Shown here piece after piece: positions 54,235 through 64,000 of a DNA stretch of 64,000 nucleotides. Source of the DNA: Corythucha ciliata (taxonomy: Eukaryota > Arthropoda > Insecta > Hemiptera > Tingidae); the NCBI GenBank assembly GCA_038030265.1, contig CM075941.1:45694164-45758163 (forward strand), read 5' to 3'. The stretch's first letter is position 1, and the number at the start of each line of letters is the position of its first letter. A program made the translations under genes and the position numbers. The notes under the pieces were generated by a model that ran no database searches, was not told the DNA's origin, and worked only from the letters and a program-made list of their open reading frames with translations.

Positions 54235-55200
54235 TTAGTGAAAAGTCCGTCAAACCAAACTACTTTTTCGGCGCGAATGGTCAGTTGCCATTTTTAGGAT
54301 GAAAATTGTCTGGATGGCTATTTTTAGGGTGTGGAATAGTCGATGCGGTTTTTTTACGGCTTGAATCATGAAATTGACATTCTAGGGTCCGATGGTGGTC
54401 AGTTTGGTCATTTTCGAGCACGAACGGTTGATTTTGCCATTTATTTTCATTGCCTGAGTTGTCTGTGTAGGCAATTATGAATATAGGGCCCGTATGGTTA
54501 TTTTATTTCATGTTTTTGGCCGTTTTGTGGTGCGTGAACCGTCGATTTGGTCATTTTTATGTCAAGAATCATCATTTTTGTGAATGGTCAATTGTCATGG
54601 CGCCAATCGTTAGTTTAGCCATTTTTGGTGCGCATAGATGCAAATAATTCGGAGCCGGAACTATTTGGCAATATTTAGCGCACAAATTGTCAGTTTAGCC
54701 ATTTTGAAGGCCGCGTTTCAAAGCTGCAAATCTTCAATTTTGTCATTTTGGGGGCGCAAATGGTCATTTTGGCCGGTTTTTGGGTATGAATAGTCCGTTG
54801 AGGTAATGCGCAAGTAGTCAGTATTGAACCAGGTTGAGCGAATGTTTAGGTTGGCCATTTTCGCCGCGCGAGTGGTCGATTTTACTATTATCAGGCCAGG
54901 ACATTATATGCTAACGACATTTTCAATGCCCGAATCGTCATTTCTGTCTTTTTTAAGGTGTTTAAGGTTTAAGGTAAGTGTCTGTTTAGCCATTTCCTGA
55001 TACGAGTCAGACCGCCCATTTATACAGTGAAAATCGCCAGAAAATTGTCAGTTTAGCCATTTTCCCAGCGCGAATCGTCAGAATTAGCTTTTTTCTCTCT
55101 CTCGCGTATAATAGTCTCTTTATCCATCATTACGTTTAGAATAGCTAGTTTTAGTAGGTTTTGGCTATTTTTTAGCACGCAGCAATTTCTCAAGTTTATT
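54235..55200 (-). repeat. Family 2 degenerate array (single orientation)
   Basis: Reversed-sense family 2 monomers such as GCGCGAATGGTCAGTT..GCCATTTTTAGG recur about every 30-60 bases, in the same sense as the right arm of P4. No opposite arm is present here. Confidence 0.75.
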
Positions 55201-55572
55201 GTCCGAACCGGTTGATCAACAATACTCCTTTACGGGGTGAAATTGAAAGTTCTGGCATTTGGCAACTATGGCTACATCCCTTAAGTTATATGTATTTATG
55301 TAGTGCCATGAATTAATGTAAAAAGAAGGGGCAGATATATTCTTAGTGACCCCCCGGCCCGCGTGGCCCGCCAATCCTTTGTATCCACCCCTGGTTAGGA
55401 AAAGAGGCAGGGGACGGTTGATGATGAAAGGGGTTGATGGTAAGGGGAGGCGTTAACAATTTATTATGTATGTACATTAATTTTTCTTGCTATTGTTTTT
55501 CTTATGATTTGAGGGAGGTGGGTCCATATGACCTCTGGATGCGCGCTAGTCATCATTGACAGCGGCTAAATC

Positions 55573-55696
55573 CCTCGCACCATAAAAGTTACTGATTTAT
55601 TTCCCTCATTGTACTGTACTGGTTCCGTTACCTCGTTCTGTTAATTTTATTCAATTTTATTCCCTCGCACCATAAAAGTTACTGATTTATTTCCCT
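55573..55696. repeat. 88-bp-period local duplication
   Basis: CCCTCGCACCATAAAAGTTA plus the following CTGATTTATTTCCCTC occurs at 55573 and again at 55661. The spacer TACTGGTTCCGTTACCTCGT recurs at 60733 followed by the same TTAATTTTATTCA. This is a dispersed repeat of unknown kind. Confidence 0.6.
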
Positions 55697-55754
55697 CGTT
55701 TTTAACTTCCGAGAAAGAACAATTAAGTTCATAGTAGTGACCGTCACCCCCCCT

Positions 55755-55875
55755 TCTAGAGTGCAAGAGTCTTGCGAGACTCTTGACAAGACTGAGCCTG
55801 CGAGACCAAGACCAAGACTGGATTGTGAATGTAAGACCAAGACGCAAGACTCGCTATGCAAGACCAAGACTGTCA
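55755..55875. repeat. CAAGAC-type degenerate short repeat, second locus
   Basis: GAGTGCAAGAGTCTTGCGAG then AAGACCAAGACTGGATTGTG parallels the block at 53.2 kb. No gypsy coding sequence adjoins this copy. Confidence 0.7.
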
Positions 55876-56243
55876 AGTATAATAAAGTAAAATATAGGGC
55901 CTGATTTTATTTGAAAGGATCGTGTTCTCATAAGTTTTGGTACCCAAGCTATCACGACAGCACGATTTTGGAAAATGTGTTACTTCCTCATTAAAATAAC
56001 TAATTATGAAAGGGATGCTACAACTATAGCCCGGCCAAAGATTGAAGAACATCGAATCTCCACCTAAGTTCTCACTGAGAGCTTCCCCTTACCCCTTCCA
56101 TTGTACAGCCGTTTACCTCCTAAAGTTTTGACTTCTTATCACTCGGGGATCGCGGTTCACTGATCTTTCTGACTACAACTGGTAGATATTTTGATTTGTT
56201 AAATTTTGTCAAGAATCCTTATTTTTCGTGCTCAAATACTAAA

Positions 56244-56533
56244 ATGTTTCACTTTTCCTTCGGTCTTTCGTCGGAAGGGTTGATATTTAAACGTACCGTG
56301 GAATTCATTGTTTGTGCAATTCCTTCCGAAGCTGTGAGGCTGAGTTGCCGAAGTGAGTAAGCCAACATGATAATTATTTTCCTATTTATTTTACAATCTA
56401 CGCATCGTTATCCTTGGTATGATTCCTATTTTTGGTTTTAGGTCCGGAAGAACGTCCTTTGTCGAGACAAACCTTCTCAAAACGCGTCTTTAACCAGGAA
56501 AACTACAACCCGATTGCTCGACAAATCAGTTGA
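56244..56533 (+). CDS. Possible two-exon small gene
   Basis: From ATG at 56244 (MFHFSFGLSSEGLIF) the frame is open to a donor A|GTGAGTAAG at 56353. An acceptor GGTTTTAG ends at 56441. Removing this 89-base GT-AG interval joins the frame in phase, and it then runs 29 codons (PEERPLSRQTFSKRVFNQE..) to TGA at 56531. The frame is also open upstream to about 56124. Two open segments linked in phase by canonical sites are suggestive. The ~66-residue product has no recognised domain and could be a chance or a transposon relic. Confidence 0.3.
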
Positions 56534-56676
56534 AGCCTACTTCGTTAAATTGAAACGTTCCTGGTCCGAGCGACGGAAAATAGCCACAAATCTCTACTTT
56601 TACATAGTTATCTGTTGTTTTTTTGGTGAAACTGTCGGGATTTCACGGAATCCTCAAGTAAAAGTCTTATTAAGAC

Positions 56677-56797
56677 CCCCACACACGGGTTGTCTTGTCT
56701 TTGACTCGAACTCGAAGCGTTTCAATGTCGAACACGAATGCAATTTACAGAAGCCCCTTTCGAGTTAGCGTCGAAAACAAGACAAACTGTGTGTGGA
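56677..56797. mobile_element. Short terminal-inverted-repeat element
   Basis: CCACACACGGGTTGTCTTGT and CTTTGACTCGAACTCGAA on the left are mirrored on the right by TTCGAGTTAGCGTCGAAAAC and AAGACAAACTGTGTGTGG, leaving ~45 bases between. It is the size and form of a tiny MITE. The right flank, GTGTGGAGGGCC, resembles the direct repeats at 52.05 and 52.67 kb. Confidence 0.5.
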
Positions 56798-57289
56798 GGG
56801 CCCTACATGTTTATTTGCCGTTCTAAAAAGTTATCTACTTGCCTGCGTGGTATCCATGTCTGACTGTTTTCTTTCTGAATACATGTTTGCATTTTTTACT
56901 TGACTGGATGTTTTCGTTGAAACTGACCAGACGCGGGCCAACAGTTTTGCCTAAGGGGGGGGGGGGCAGCAAAGTAAGTCCCTTTGCCACTTGGCAAACT
57001 TTAGCGTAGCCACAACCTAAAAAATTCATTTCGTCTTCAAGAAACAAGGGCCGGGTCTCCTACCTAAATCGATTTTTGCCAGGTAAGATAAGGTCGAGCG
57101 CCAAGAGCGGGGTTCATAATGCACAGTCTACTCGGAGAACAATACAGCGATTTCCCTTTTCACCCACTTAATCACTACCACACACCGCCACCGATTATAC
57201 TAAAAAGTAGGAACTTCACACCACCACAATCCAGATCGTTAGACCGACAAACCAAACAATTTGGCTCACGGTGTGATTCAAGACTAATC

Positions 57290-57520
57290 ATAGGCATGTG
57301 GCACTTTCAGAAACAAAAATCGCCATTTTTGACTCTCACAAACGCCAGATTTGCGGATTTTTGCTCTTCCAAATCTTTTGGTGGATTTTTCGTAATTTCG
57401 ATTTTTTTGAATCGTAATTTCGTGAAATTTGCTTGTTCAAAATCAAAATTTCGTGGGTTTTGCTCTTTCAAAAACCTCTTTTACTGAATTTCACTCTTTC
57501 AGAACCTTTATTACATAAAA
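57290..57520 (+). repeat. Family 5 degenerate repeat
   Basis: A ~32-base unit of the form TTTCGTGGGTTTTGCTCTTTCAAAA recurs about seven times with divergence, a further distinct family of the same style as families 1-3. Confidence 0.6.
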
Positions 57521-58022
57521 TTTATTATAAATTTATTTATATGACAAAGACCAACGTCGAAAAGCCAGAGCAGTTCATCCACCAAGGGAGGGGGGCGGTT
57601 TTATCATTGCACATAGCGGAACCGTTTTTTCTCAGTTTGGCAACATGTCTCTTTGTGAAGCTCGGAAGTTGAATTCAGCAACATGAAACACAAAGAAATG
57701 CATAAATAGTAAATTAGTACTAAACAGTAATTTGTTTTAGGCGAAGGACCGCTGAGTGAATGTTAACAGTCCATACTCCTCCTCCATTTGTTTGTAGGAA
57801 GAACCCACGTAACAGGGGCAGCCATCCGCTCCAACCAAGGTATATATGGTCAACGGATATGGGGCGGCGCATCAACTAGATGCCGAGTAGGCTGGAGATA
57901 GGAGTTGAGTGGCATAGGCTCGGTGTCGCTCGCAAATATAGGGTAAGAAGGCAAGTGTGAAATCAGAAATGATTTGCAATCCAACTCACTGAATACACCT
58001 CATTCTGAAAACGCTTTACATC

Positions 58023-58100
58023 AGGGGTGGCCAACCCACGGCTGAGCCTTTCACAATGGCCCGCCCGTGGCCTGCAGTGTAAATTATCTTTTTTAATGTT
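58023..58100 (+). other. hAT-like transposon terminus
   Basis: CAGGGGTGGCCAACCCACGG followed by a CA/GC-rich tract ending GGCCCGCCCGTGGCC resembles the end of hAT superfamily elements (CAGGGGTGGCCAACC type). No matching opposite end (CACCCCTG) with an 8-bp duplication was found, so only one end or a relic is present. Confidence 0.4.
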
Positions 58101-58254
58101 GGATTTTGGCGCCCCATGGAAAACGCTGAAACTCGCGCCTCCTCGTGGGAGGCCAGAATTGAGAAGGCGCACTTATGTGCTGTTCTTGGGACAAGTAAGC
58201 GGATAAAAGTTCTGAATGTGCTAATATTCGTGCCCTCTTAATCCAGACCAAAAT

Positions 58255-58520
58255 GGAAAAAAAAAAAAAACACTATTTTTGGGCTAAAATTGAGATAAAT
58301 GGCTAATTCACGGCAACACATACTGAAAAAAATCTCTGATTAACGGACAGAAGCGAGAAAAAGTGCTGAATTTACGGCTAAAATTAAGAAAAATACGTAG
58401 CTAATTCGCGGGGTAAAACGTTGCTTAACGGCCAAAATTGAGAAAAAGCGCTAAAATCGCGGATAAAGTGTAAAAAGAAAAGCAGTAATTCGCGGTAAAA
58501 ATTACGAAACATGCTATTTT
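58255..58520 (+). repeat. Family 1 block
   Basis: Forward monomers such as GGCTAAAATTGAGATAAATG and GGCCAAAATTGAGAAAAAGC follow an A run at 58257. Confidence 0.75.
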
Positions 58521-59460
58521 TGCACACTTCTTCTTCCAACCTATAAATGGAGACATATGTTCCGCTTGACCACTCCGTTTTGCCCCCGTTGGGGAAAGTG
58601 CATGGTTCCCTTTGCTAAACAAAGGACGGATAATATTGAAGCTAGGTTAAACTACAAATATAGTTCTTACATTTAAAAAACGGCTTGTATGAAACTACTA
58701 AAAAAATCCATGCACGTTCCCCCTCAAAACAATAAATAAATACAAATATATAAAATAAAAATCAGTGAAATGTTGAAAAGACGAAAACGAAAAAGAATTG
58801 CTAAAGACTGTTAAATAACTACCAGCAGAAGGTGTCGGAAAAATCGAAGGGCCGCTCCTGATAGGATTTCGTGAAGGAAGATCACCTCGAAATTAACAGC
58901 CAACATTCCAACGCAACTACGTGAATTAACTGACTAATAATGGCAGCGAAATGCGAAACGGATGACAGCGATCCGAATGAAAGTTCCTGAGGCCCAAAAA
59001 ATGCCATTTGAGTTTGGCAGAAGAAGTCTCAATGTCATCGGAGAAAGAACCAAAACTGAAATGCCAGTAACAGAAAGAGCAGCACAAAAGAGGGGGAGGC
59101 AACGTCTCCTAGATGAAACTTCGGCACAAAGAGTCTGGACAAGAATTGGAAACTACTAGACAAACGGCAGCCCAAGAAATGAATTTTAAAAAAATTGAAA
59201 GGATTTTGCGGAACAAGAAGTCATCGACGGACGGTTCCTGAGCAGTGGCAAGCTTAACCAGCGGCGCTTCCTTCCCACTTAACACAACGACAGTAAACAT
59301 AGAAATCGACAATGCTGAGAGCGCAAAATTTTAGGCAACGCCGAATAACTCTCTGCACACGGCTCGGATCCCTTGAAACATCAAAAAACTCGCTGCTCAT
59401 CTGCAGCGATTCGTCCCAAAGAGAGTCCTACAAGTGAATTTGATCACTCTGAGTCACGTA

Positions 59461-60431
59461 TCAATTCATCTTCCTGCTCATTCCCAAACCTGAGTTGGGG
59501 AAAAATGAATTTTTGCTTCTTTCGAGGCAATGATAACTTGCGTTGTTCATGACTATGACACTGCCTGCCGGCACGTTGGGTAGGAAGCACGTACTGAGCC
59601 ATTTCGAGAAATTCTCAGCATTCATGGACGTGTGATAGTCCCCTGAAGTACTTGAGGATTTGAAAATCAGGAGACCGTCTTTAACGAAGCCTTGCTCCCC
59701 ACCTCCATGAACAATAATAAGTCGATTGCCCTTGCCTGAAATATAAAATCACGAGAAACTATTTTCATGCTAAAGAAATGAAGAATCATCAGCTCACCTA
59801 TTTTATGAGTAGCCCCCAATTCGTCCTCCTACTGCCAACATGATGTAACGTTGTGGGCCTCTTGTACGTACGTTTCATCCAGGAAGACAATATTCTTGTT
59901 GGCCTCTCGATGTTTTTTTATCTCCCTCAGATACCGGGCTGCAATTTCTGGCCGCTCAATTGGAATCTTACGATTGGATTGACACTTCTTCCACCTAAAC
60001 CCCAGGTGATGTAGGCGCTGCCGAATGTACTCCTTACCGCAGTCTACAACGCCTTGCTCTAGTAACTCCTTATGGAGAAGCCTAATTGACGGGCACTGCT
60101 TTTTAACAGCATAAAACTCGCGAACTTTAAAACGAATGGCACTGTCAGTAAAAGAATCGAACTCGACTCGCTTCTTATGTGGAATGTTCTTCCTCGTAGG
60201 TGTGGTGAAAAGTGACCGACTCGTACTCGAGCCCTTTGAGGTCGATCGTTCGGCTTCCTTCACGATGCGGAAAACAGAAGACCGGGAAACACCGGTCGCC
60301 TCAGCCACCAAACTGTTGATGTCGGGCTTAGGCTCTTCCTCTACCTTCTGCCGGGTAAAATACTGAAAAACTGAAAACCCGATTTGCCATGCTTGGCTTC
60401 CTAAAGTTCTTCTTTTCGGTATTTCACTCAT
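59461..60431 (-). pseudogene. Tc1/mariner-superfamily DDE transposase, spliced
   Basis: I choose the ATG at 60431 (MSEIPKRRTLGSQAW), which follows a 67-base GT-AG interval. Residues ~40-65 form a helix-turn-helix (SLVAEATGVSRSSVFRIVKE). A second DNA-binding half follows (HHLGFRWKKCQSNRKIPIER). The DDE core gives the first Asp in IVFLDETYV (about D185). A TAG at 59829 interrupts just after SCWQ. After a 62-base intron the frame resumes with GKGNRLIIVHGGGEQGF and reaches VIVMNNASYH, where the second catalytic Asp (usually MDNASYH) is Asn. The third acidic residue was not found before the stop at 59461. It is a dead cut-and-paste transposase of an arthropod-type family. Confidence 0.75.
59736..59797 (-). 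other. Predicted internal intron of the transposase
   Basis: A 62-base minus-strand interval runs GTGAGCTGATG to ATATTTCAG. Removing it joins the two conserved halves of the DDE domain (THKIG to KGNRLIIVH) in frame, strong support for a real intron. Confidence 0.75.
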
Positions 60432-60433
60432 TT

Positions 60434-60500
60434 CTGAAATCAAATACAACATCTTGTGTCTCAAAGTATTAAAATCATTAATTATCTCATGTCTACTTAC
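60434..60500 (-). other. Predicted 5' intron of the transposase
   Basis: GTAAGTAGACATGAG at the donor and TTTGATTTCAG at the acceptor bound 67 bases on the minus strand. The acceptor lies two bases before the chosen ATG. Confidence 0.45.
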
Positions 60501-60540
60501 GACAAAAAAAACGTTGAGGCAAAAAAACACTCATACCACT

Positions 60541-61919
60541 GATAGAAATATCGGAAAATATCGATTGCACGAAAAACTGGTGGGGGGGTTAAGTACATAC
60601 TAATCGGCGATAGTAGCGCTACCGTCGATTTCTTTAGTCTTTAGCCGGGCTATAGTCAGTTTGTGTTTATACATCGATCGGGTGAGTTGTTGGTTTTATT
60701 ATGTATCGTTTTAAGTTATCTATTATGTCTGTACCTACTGGTTCCGTTACCTCGTTCTTTTAATTTTATTCATTGTTGTTGTTGACCCTCTTGCTTGTTG
60801 TCATTATTTGTTAATTTATATGTTCCATTCAAGCTCTGACGAGGATTTTTGATGTCTATTGAATCTAGGTGTTTTGAAAATGGCTGTTTAGCCCAAACCG
60901 GTCAAAATAAAATACATCAACGGCGGGAGAGGACTCATTTTCATTCTGATTCATCATTTAATTTAAAAGCACAGTGGCGAAAATACCTTCGATTGCTCGT
61001 ACTGTCAGTTGAAATGCATCAGAGATAATGAATCTAGTGAACGTCTTCGAAGGCACGCCGCCGCGCCGGCGAGATTTTGTTGAATTGCCCACACTGAGTA
61101 CAAGTGTGACAGTGAAATTGACCGTGTTGGGCATTATTCCAAGGTACGCCGCTGAGAAACTCGCCGAGAAAATGGGTGATTTTTAGCGATTTTGCAGTTG
61201 CGAAGTTGTCATTTTTCCTAATTTGAGCCCCGAATCATCGTTGTTTTATATTATTTTATTTCCATAGCCTTGAATTAGTTTTTTTGCTAACCTTTTTTTT
61301 GACTTATTATTTCTCAATAATAAGTATTTGTAATCGTATCGCAAAACATTTTTTGCCCCCCCCCCCAAATTTGTAGTTTTACGTTTCAAAGTTTGTAGAA
61401 TCCAAATCTGAAATTTAAAAAAAATGTCTGTCCGCCGTCCAGGACATATCTTGGCCTAGGATTGCTCGAAAAAACTCGTCCTTTCGCACACAGACTCCAT
61501 TTGGGGTCTACTTGGTCCTAACATCTGATCAGTTTGATCAAATAACTCCCTGGGGTTTTATGGGCCAAAAGCGGGTCCAAAATGGGGATTTTCAAAGGAT
61601 TTGGGATCATAGGGGTGTGGGGTGTCAATTTTCATGTAATTTCAAGCCGGATTTTACTACATCCATGAATAATAAACCCATAAACAGTCGAAATAATAAG
61701 GCATATATCGGCATAATAAAAAGGCAATATCGTTTCAACTTAAGAACCCTTTTTCAATAGTTTTTGTATAAAGCAGGAGGTTTTTTTAAAAAAATTTTTC
61801 CCCTCCCTTCACCTTGAATTCAAAATTGAATTAATCTTAGCTTTTAAATATCATAGCGAAACAATATAGTTAATACTGAATGTTTCTGTGTATTCTGAGG
61901 TAATTCATCTGTCAACAAT
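60541..61919. other. No recognised gene; transcript-tail-like text at 60.9 kb
   Basis: At 60840-60920 CTCTGACGAGG, TTTTGAAAATGGCTGTTTAG and ACCGGTCAAAATAAAATAC resemble the 3' end of a non-LTR element or other transcript, with a polyadenylation signal AATAAA. No coding sequence precedes it. The rest is unassigned, with weak family 1 words near 61175-61225 and a C run at 61361. Confidence 0.4.
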
Positions 61920-62544
61920 ACCTGCACAATAAAAATTCTACCTTCTCTACCATTTTAGCCATGAAGTGGCATCTATTCTATGCCGCGAATGAACGCTTTT
62001 TCGCAGTCTCAGACACGTATATTAGCGCTTTTTCCTTACATTTTGATGCGAACTTGCCCCAAGAACAGCATATTAGTGCAACTTCTCGTACATATTTATC
62101 CGCTTAAGGACCTAAAAAAAAACTGGGAAACAGCGAGCAGCGTATTTTCTCTATCTTAGACGCGAAGTTACCGCCAGAAGGCGTGATGTCTCACAACTTG
62201 AGCCTTCAGAATATCGCTTTTGTGGGCCAAGTCTATACCTAATACTCAGCTACACTCTTTGATGATAATCTTCAACGTTTTATTCCGACTTATTGGGTCG
62301 GATGGATTGAAAATCGTCGGAAGGTGCCCATATCGCTGCCCAACAGCACACAAAAAGTTGTTTTCACCTATACCTACATCCATGAACATTTATGACCATA
62401 AAAATCCTAATTTTTAAGCTTTCAACTTTAAGTTTTTCGGGGTCCCATAAATCCTCGCCCCTGCCTTACGCTATTTTTTACGCTATAATTAGCGCATTAT
62501 TTCAAATCAATCTGCAATTTAGCGTTTTTCTCCATTTTACCCGC
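61920..62544. repeat. Family 1 hinge module and flanking monomers
   Basis: 61950-62225 aligns with the hinge region of the arrays at 9.1-9.4 and 15.25-15.45 kb. Shared words are CCGCTTAAGGACCT plus A run, ACTGGGAAACAGCG, and CGCTTTTGTGGGCCAAGTC. Here the A run is only nine bases. A monomer piece (TTTAGCGTTTTTCTCCATTT) follows at 62519, up to the BEL/Pao LTR. Confidence 0.65.
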
Positions 62545-62646
62545 TGTTTCGACTCGTAACAGAAACGCCTTAAATTCGTTCGAACCAACAATTATATTAT
62601 TTTATTATGTAGGAACATGTGTGTGTGATGGTCCAGGGTTCAAACA
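62545..62646 (-). repeat. Probable BEL/Pao #2 3' LTR
   Basis: On the minus strand, after the purine-rich CCGGGGAAGA the sequence starts TGTTTGAACCCTGG and ends GTCGAAACA, with TGTTT/AAACA inverted ends. It then passes into family 1 repeat. At 102 bp it is short for this class, so it may be truncated. Confidence 0.45.
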
Positions 62647-62720
62647 TCTTCCCCGGGCGTCTTAAGTTTCAGGTGGAGGGCAAAGTCGGCGAACTGGCCG
62701 CTGTATGATGCTGGAGGAAG

Positions 62721-63464
62721 TTACTGGAAGTCAATTCCAGGATAGACCTTAACGATGACACCTCTGTCCCATTGAAGAGGGGGAGCATTTTCTTCCACGA
62801 CGAGTACCACATCCCCAATATTAGCTAATTTTGACGGTGTATTCCACCTGGTTTTTTGTTGCATTTCTTGTAGATATTCTAGTCGCCATCTTTTCCAAAA
62901 TTGCTGCATTGTGTTCTTGATGAATCGCCATTTCGAGGTCAGAGTAGACCGATCGTCAAAATTTGGCTCGGCCGGCAAATTAGTCAAAGGACGTTGAACC
63001 AAAAAATGGGCTGGAGTTAAGACCGACAAATCTTTTGGAGACTTCGGCGACGTTACAGTCATAGGGCGAGAGTTAAGAACAGCTTCTACTTGGACCGAAA
63101 TAGTTTGAAAGGTTTCCATTGTTGGAATTTGATTCTTTAGTACCAGCTTAAGTAAACGCTTCATCGATTTGACGGCGCCCTCCCAAAGACCTCCGAAATG
63201 AGGTGCGTACGGAGGTATGAAGTGCCATTCGGTCAAATTGTTGGTGGCTTTCATCGAGCAAGCTTTTTGATGTTCCGGACTAAGTAGAAGATGCCGTAAT
63301 TTCTTAATTTCATTCGCGGCTCCAAGAAAATGTCGACCATTGTCACTCCAAACAGCTGACGGATAGCCTCTTCTTGAGACAAAACGTTCGTAGGCGATTA
63401 TCAACTTGTCTGTTGACAGGTCCGAAACGACTTCAATGTGGACTGCTTTCGTAGAAAAACACAA
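62721..63464 (-). pseudogene. BEL/Pao #2 integrase core and C-terminus
   Basis: The frame holds Pao-type integrase. TKAVHIEVVSDLSTDKLI follows the first Asp. The second Asp is in AVWSDNGRHFLG and the Glu in FGGLWEGAVKSMKRLL. The hallmark segments HFIPPYAPHFGG, LNSRPMT and LTPAHFLVQRPL are present. The C-terminal DUF5641-like domain reads RWRLEYLQEMQQ, IGDVVLVVEENAPPLQWDRG. It is intact to YPGIDFQ but stops early there; the usual VRVAxVRT end is replaced by a shifted stretch. A frameshift near 63470-63500 separates it from the N-terminal half. Confidence 0.9.
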
Positions 63465-64000
63465 GAAAACAGCAAGGTATACGTCTATTATCTTGGAGCC
63501 ACGCTTCCAGTGTTCGATACTTTGAAAGGCCCAGCAAAGTCGACACCGATAATGTGAAAAGGATAAGTACCGCTAACCCGTTCTTTGGGCAAATCAGTCA
63601 TAGGAGGCTCGTACGGTCGAGGCTTCACTGAAAAACATCGAACACACTTACTCAACTGACGCCGTACGGTATTTCTTCGAATGACGATCCAATACTGCGT
63701 TCTGATGTAAGCGTACGCAGCCTGAGGACCTACATGTAAACATGATGTGCGAGCTTGGTCAATTACAAGTCTTGTGAGAGGATGCTTTTGTGGAGTAGAG
63801 CAGGATGTTTCGCTTTCCCGGAAAGATTTGAATAGTTAAGACGTCCTCCAACTCGAAAAATTTCTTTGCAGTCGATGAAAAGACCCAGGACTTTTGTCAA
63901 ACGTACGTTTGGTTTCGAGAGTTGAGCGTCGGAGAGCTCCAGAGAAAGTTCTTGCGCCTGCGCTCTGTGAATTAATACATCCATCGCGTGTCTACGTTCT
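63465..64000 (-). pseudogene. BEL/Pao #2 integrase N-terminal part (runs off window)
   Basis: Minus-strand text reads EIFRVGGRLNYSNLSGKAKH, the integrase zinc-binding region start. It continues past a shift near 63763 as VGPQAAYAYIRTQYWIVIRR and CVRCFSVKPRP. It then gives IIGVDFAGPF with the first catalytic Asp, up to the shift near 63490. RT and Gag should lie beyond the right edge. Confidence 0.85.

Noticed and set aside
58962..59159. 65-residue basic frame (TERAAQKRGRQRLLDET)
   Set aside because: No start context, no domain, and it is antisense to the region just downstream of the transposase; not enough to call a gene.

Overview
This window reads as repeat-dominated, AT-rich nuclear DNA from an invertebrate animal, most plausibly an arthropod. 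The evidence is the mix of families: two Ty1/copia remnants, two Ty3/gypsy elements plus a gypsy fragment, two BEL/Pao remnants, an R1-like non-LTR retrotransposon and a Tc1/mariner-superfamily transposase with short GT-AG introns. One copia copy has a sequence matching the initiator-Met tRNA half-molecule primer known from Drosophila copia. No intact host gene, rRNA or tRNA was recognised. Three low-confidence exon-like segments are recorded (near 0.75, 51.8 and 56.3 kb). Species cannot be fixed from sequence alone.

Layout. 0-3.3 kb: no recognisable gene, one small palindromic element. 3.3-10.2 kb: arrays of a degenerate ~30-bp repeat (family 1, core GGCTAAAATTGAGAAAAA) interrupted by a 5'-truncated copia element (4.79-8.45 kb). 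13.6-14.2 kb: a 296-bp tandem duplication. 14.6-23.2 kb: two ~95 % identical copies of a family 1 segment flank an antisense, errantivirus-like gypsy remnant. 26.5-27.6 kb: a different degenerate repeat (family 3). 28.1-30.3 kb: a GC-rich, antisense R1-like LINE relic. 32.7-39.0 kb: a long palindrome whose right arm was invaded by a 4,704-bp gypsy element with two 180-bp LTRs and a perfect 5-bp target duplication (CGTTT). 39.1-42.8 kb: a second copia relic joined to an antisense BEL/Pao relic. 42.8-44.4 kb: nested palindromes rich in GTGACGTAAAGT boxes. 48.1-50.5 kb: a third long palindrome made of another degenerate repeat (family 2), with outer ~150-180-bp repeats. 52.9-55.9 kb: a gypsy RT fragment, CAAGAC-type repeats and more family 2. 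59.5-60.5 kb: the transposase. 62.5 kb to the end: a BEL/Pao integrase and probable 3' LTR running off the right edge.

How it fits together. No pathway is encoded here; the coding content is the machinery of separate retroelements, nearly all broken by frameshifts, stops, deletions or lost catalytic residues. The most unusual content is non-coding: several unrelated degenerate 28-36-bp repeat families with the same design (AT-rich monomers, long arrays). At three or more sites these or longer monomers form large head-to-head palindromes whose arms match position by position. They look like foldback-type elements that act as landing sites for LTR retrotransposons, and they are the best candidates for something undescribed. 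All similarity statements are by-eye alignment; no database search was possible.
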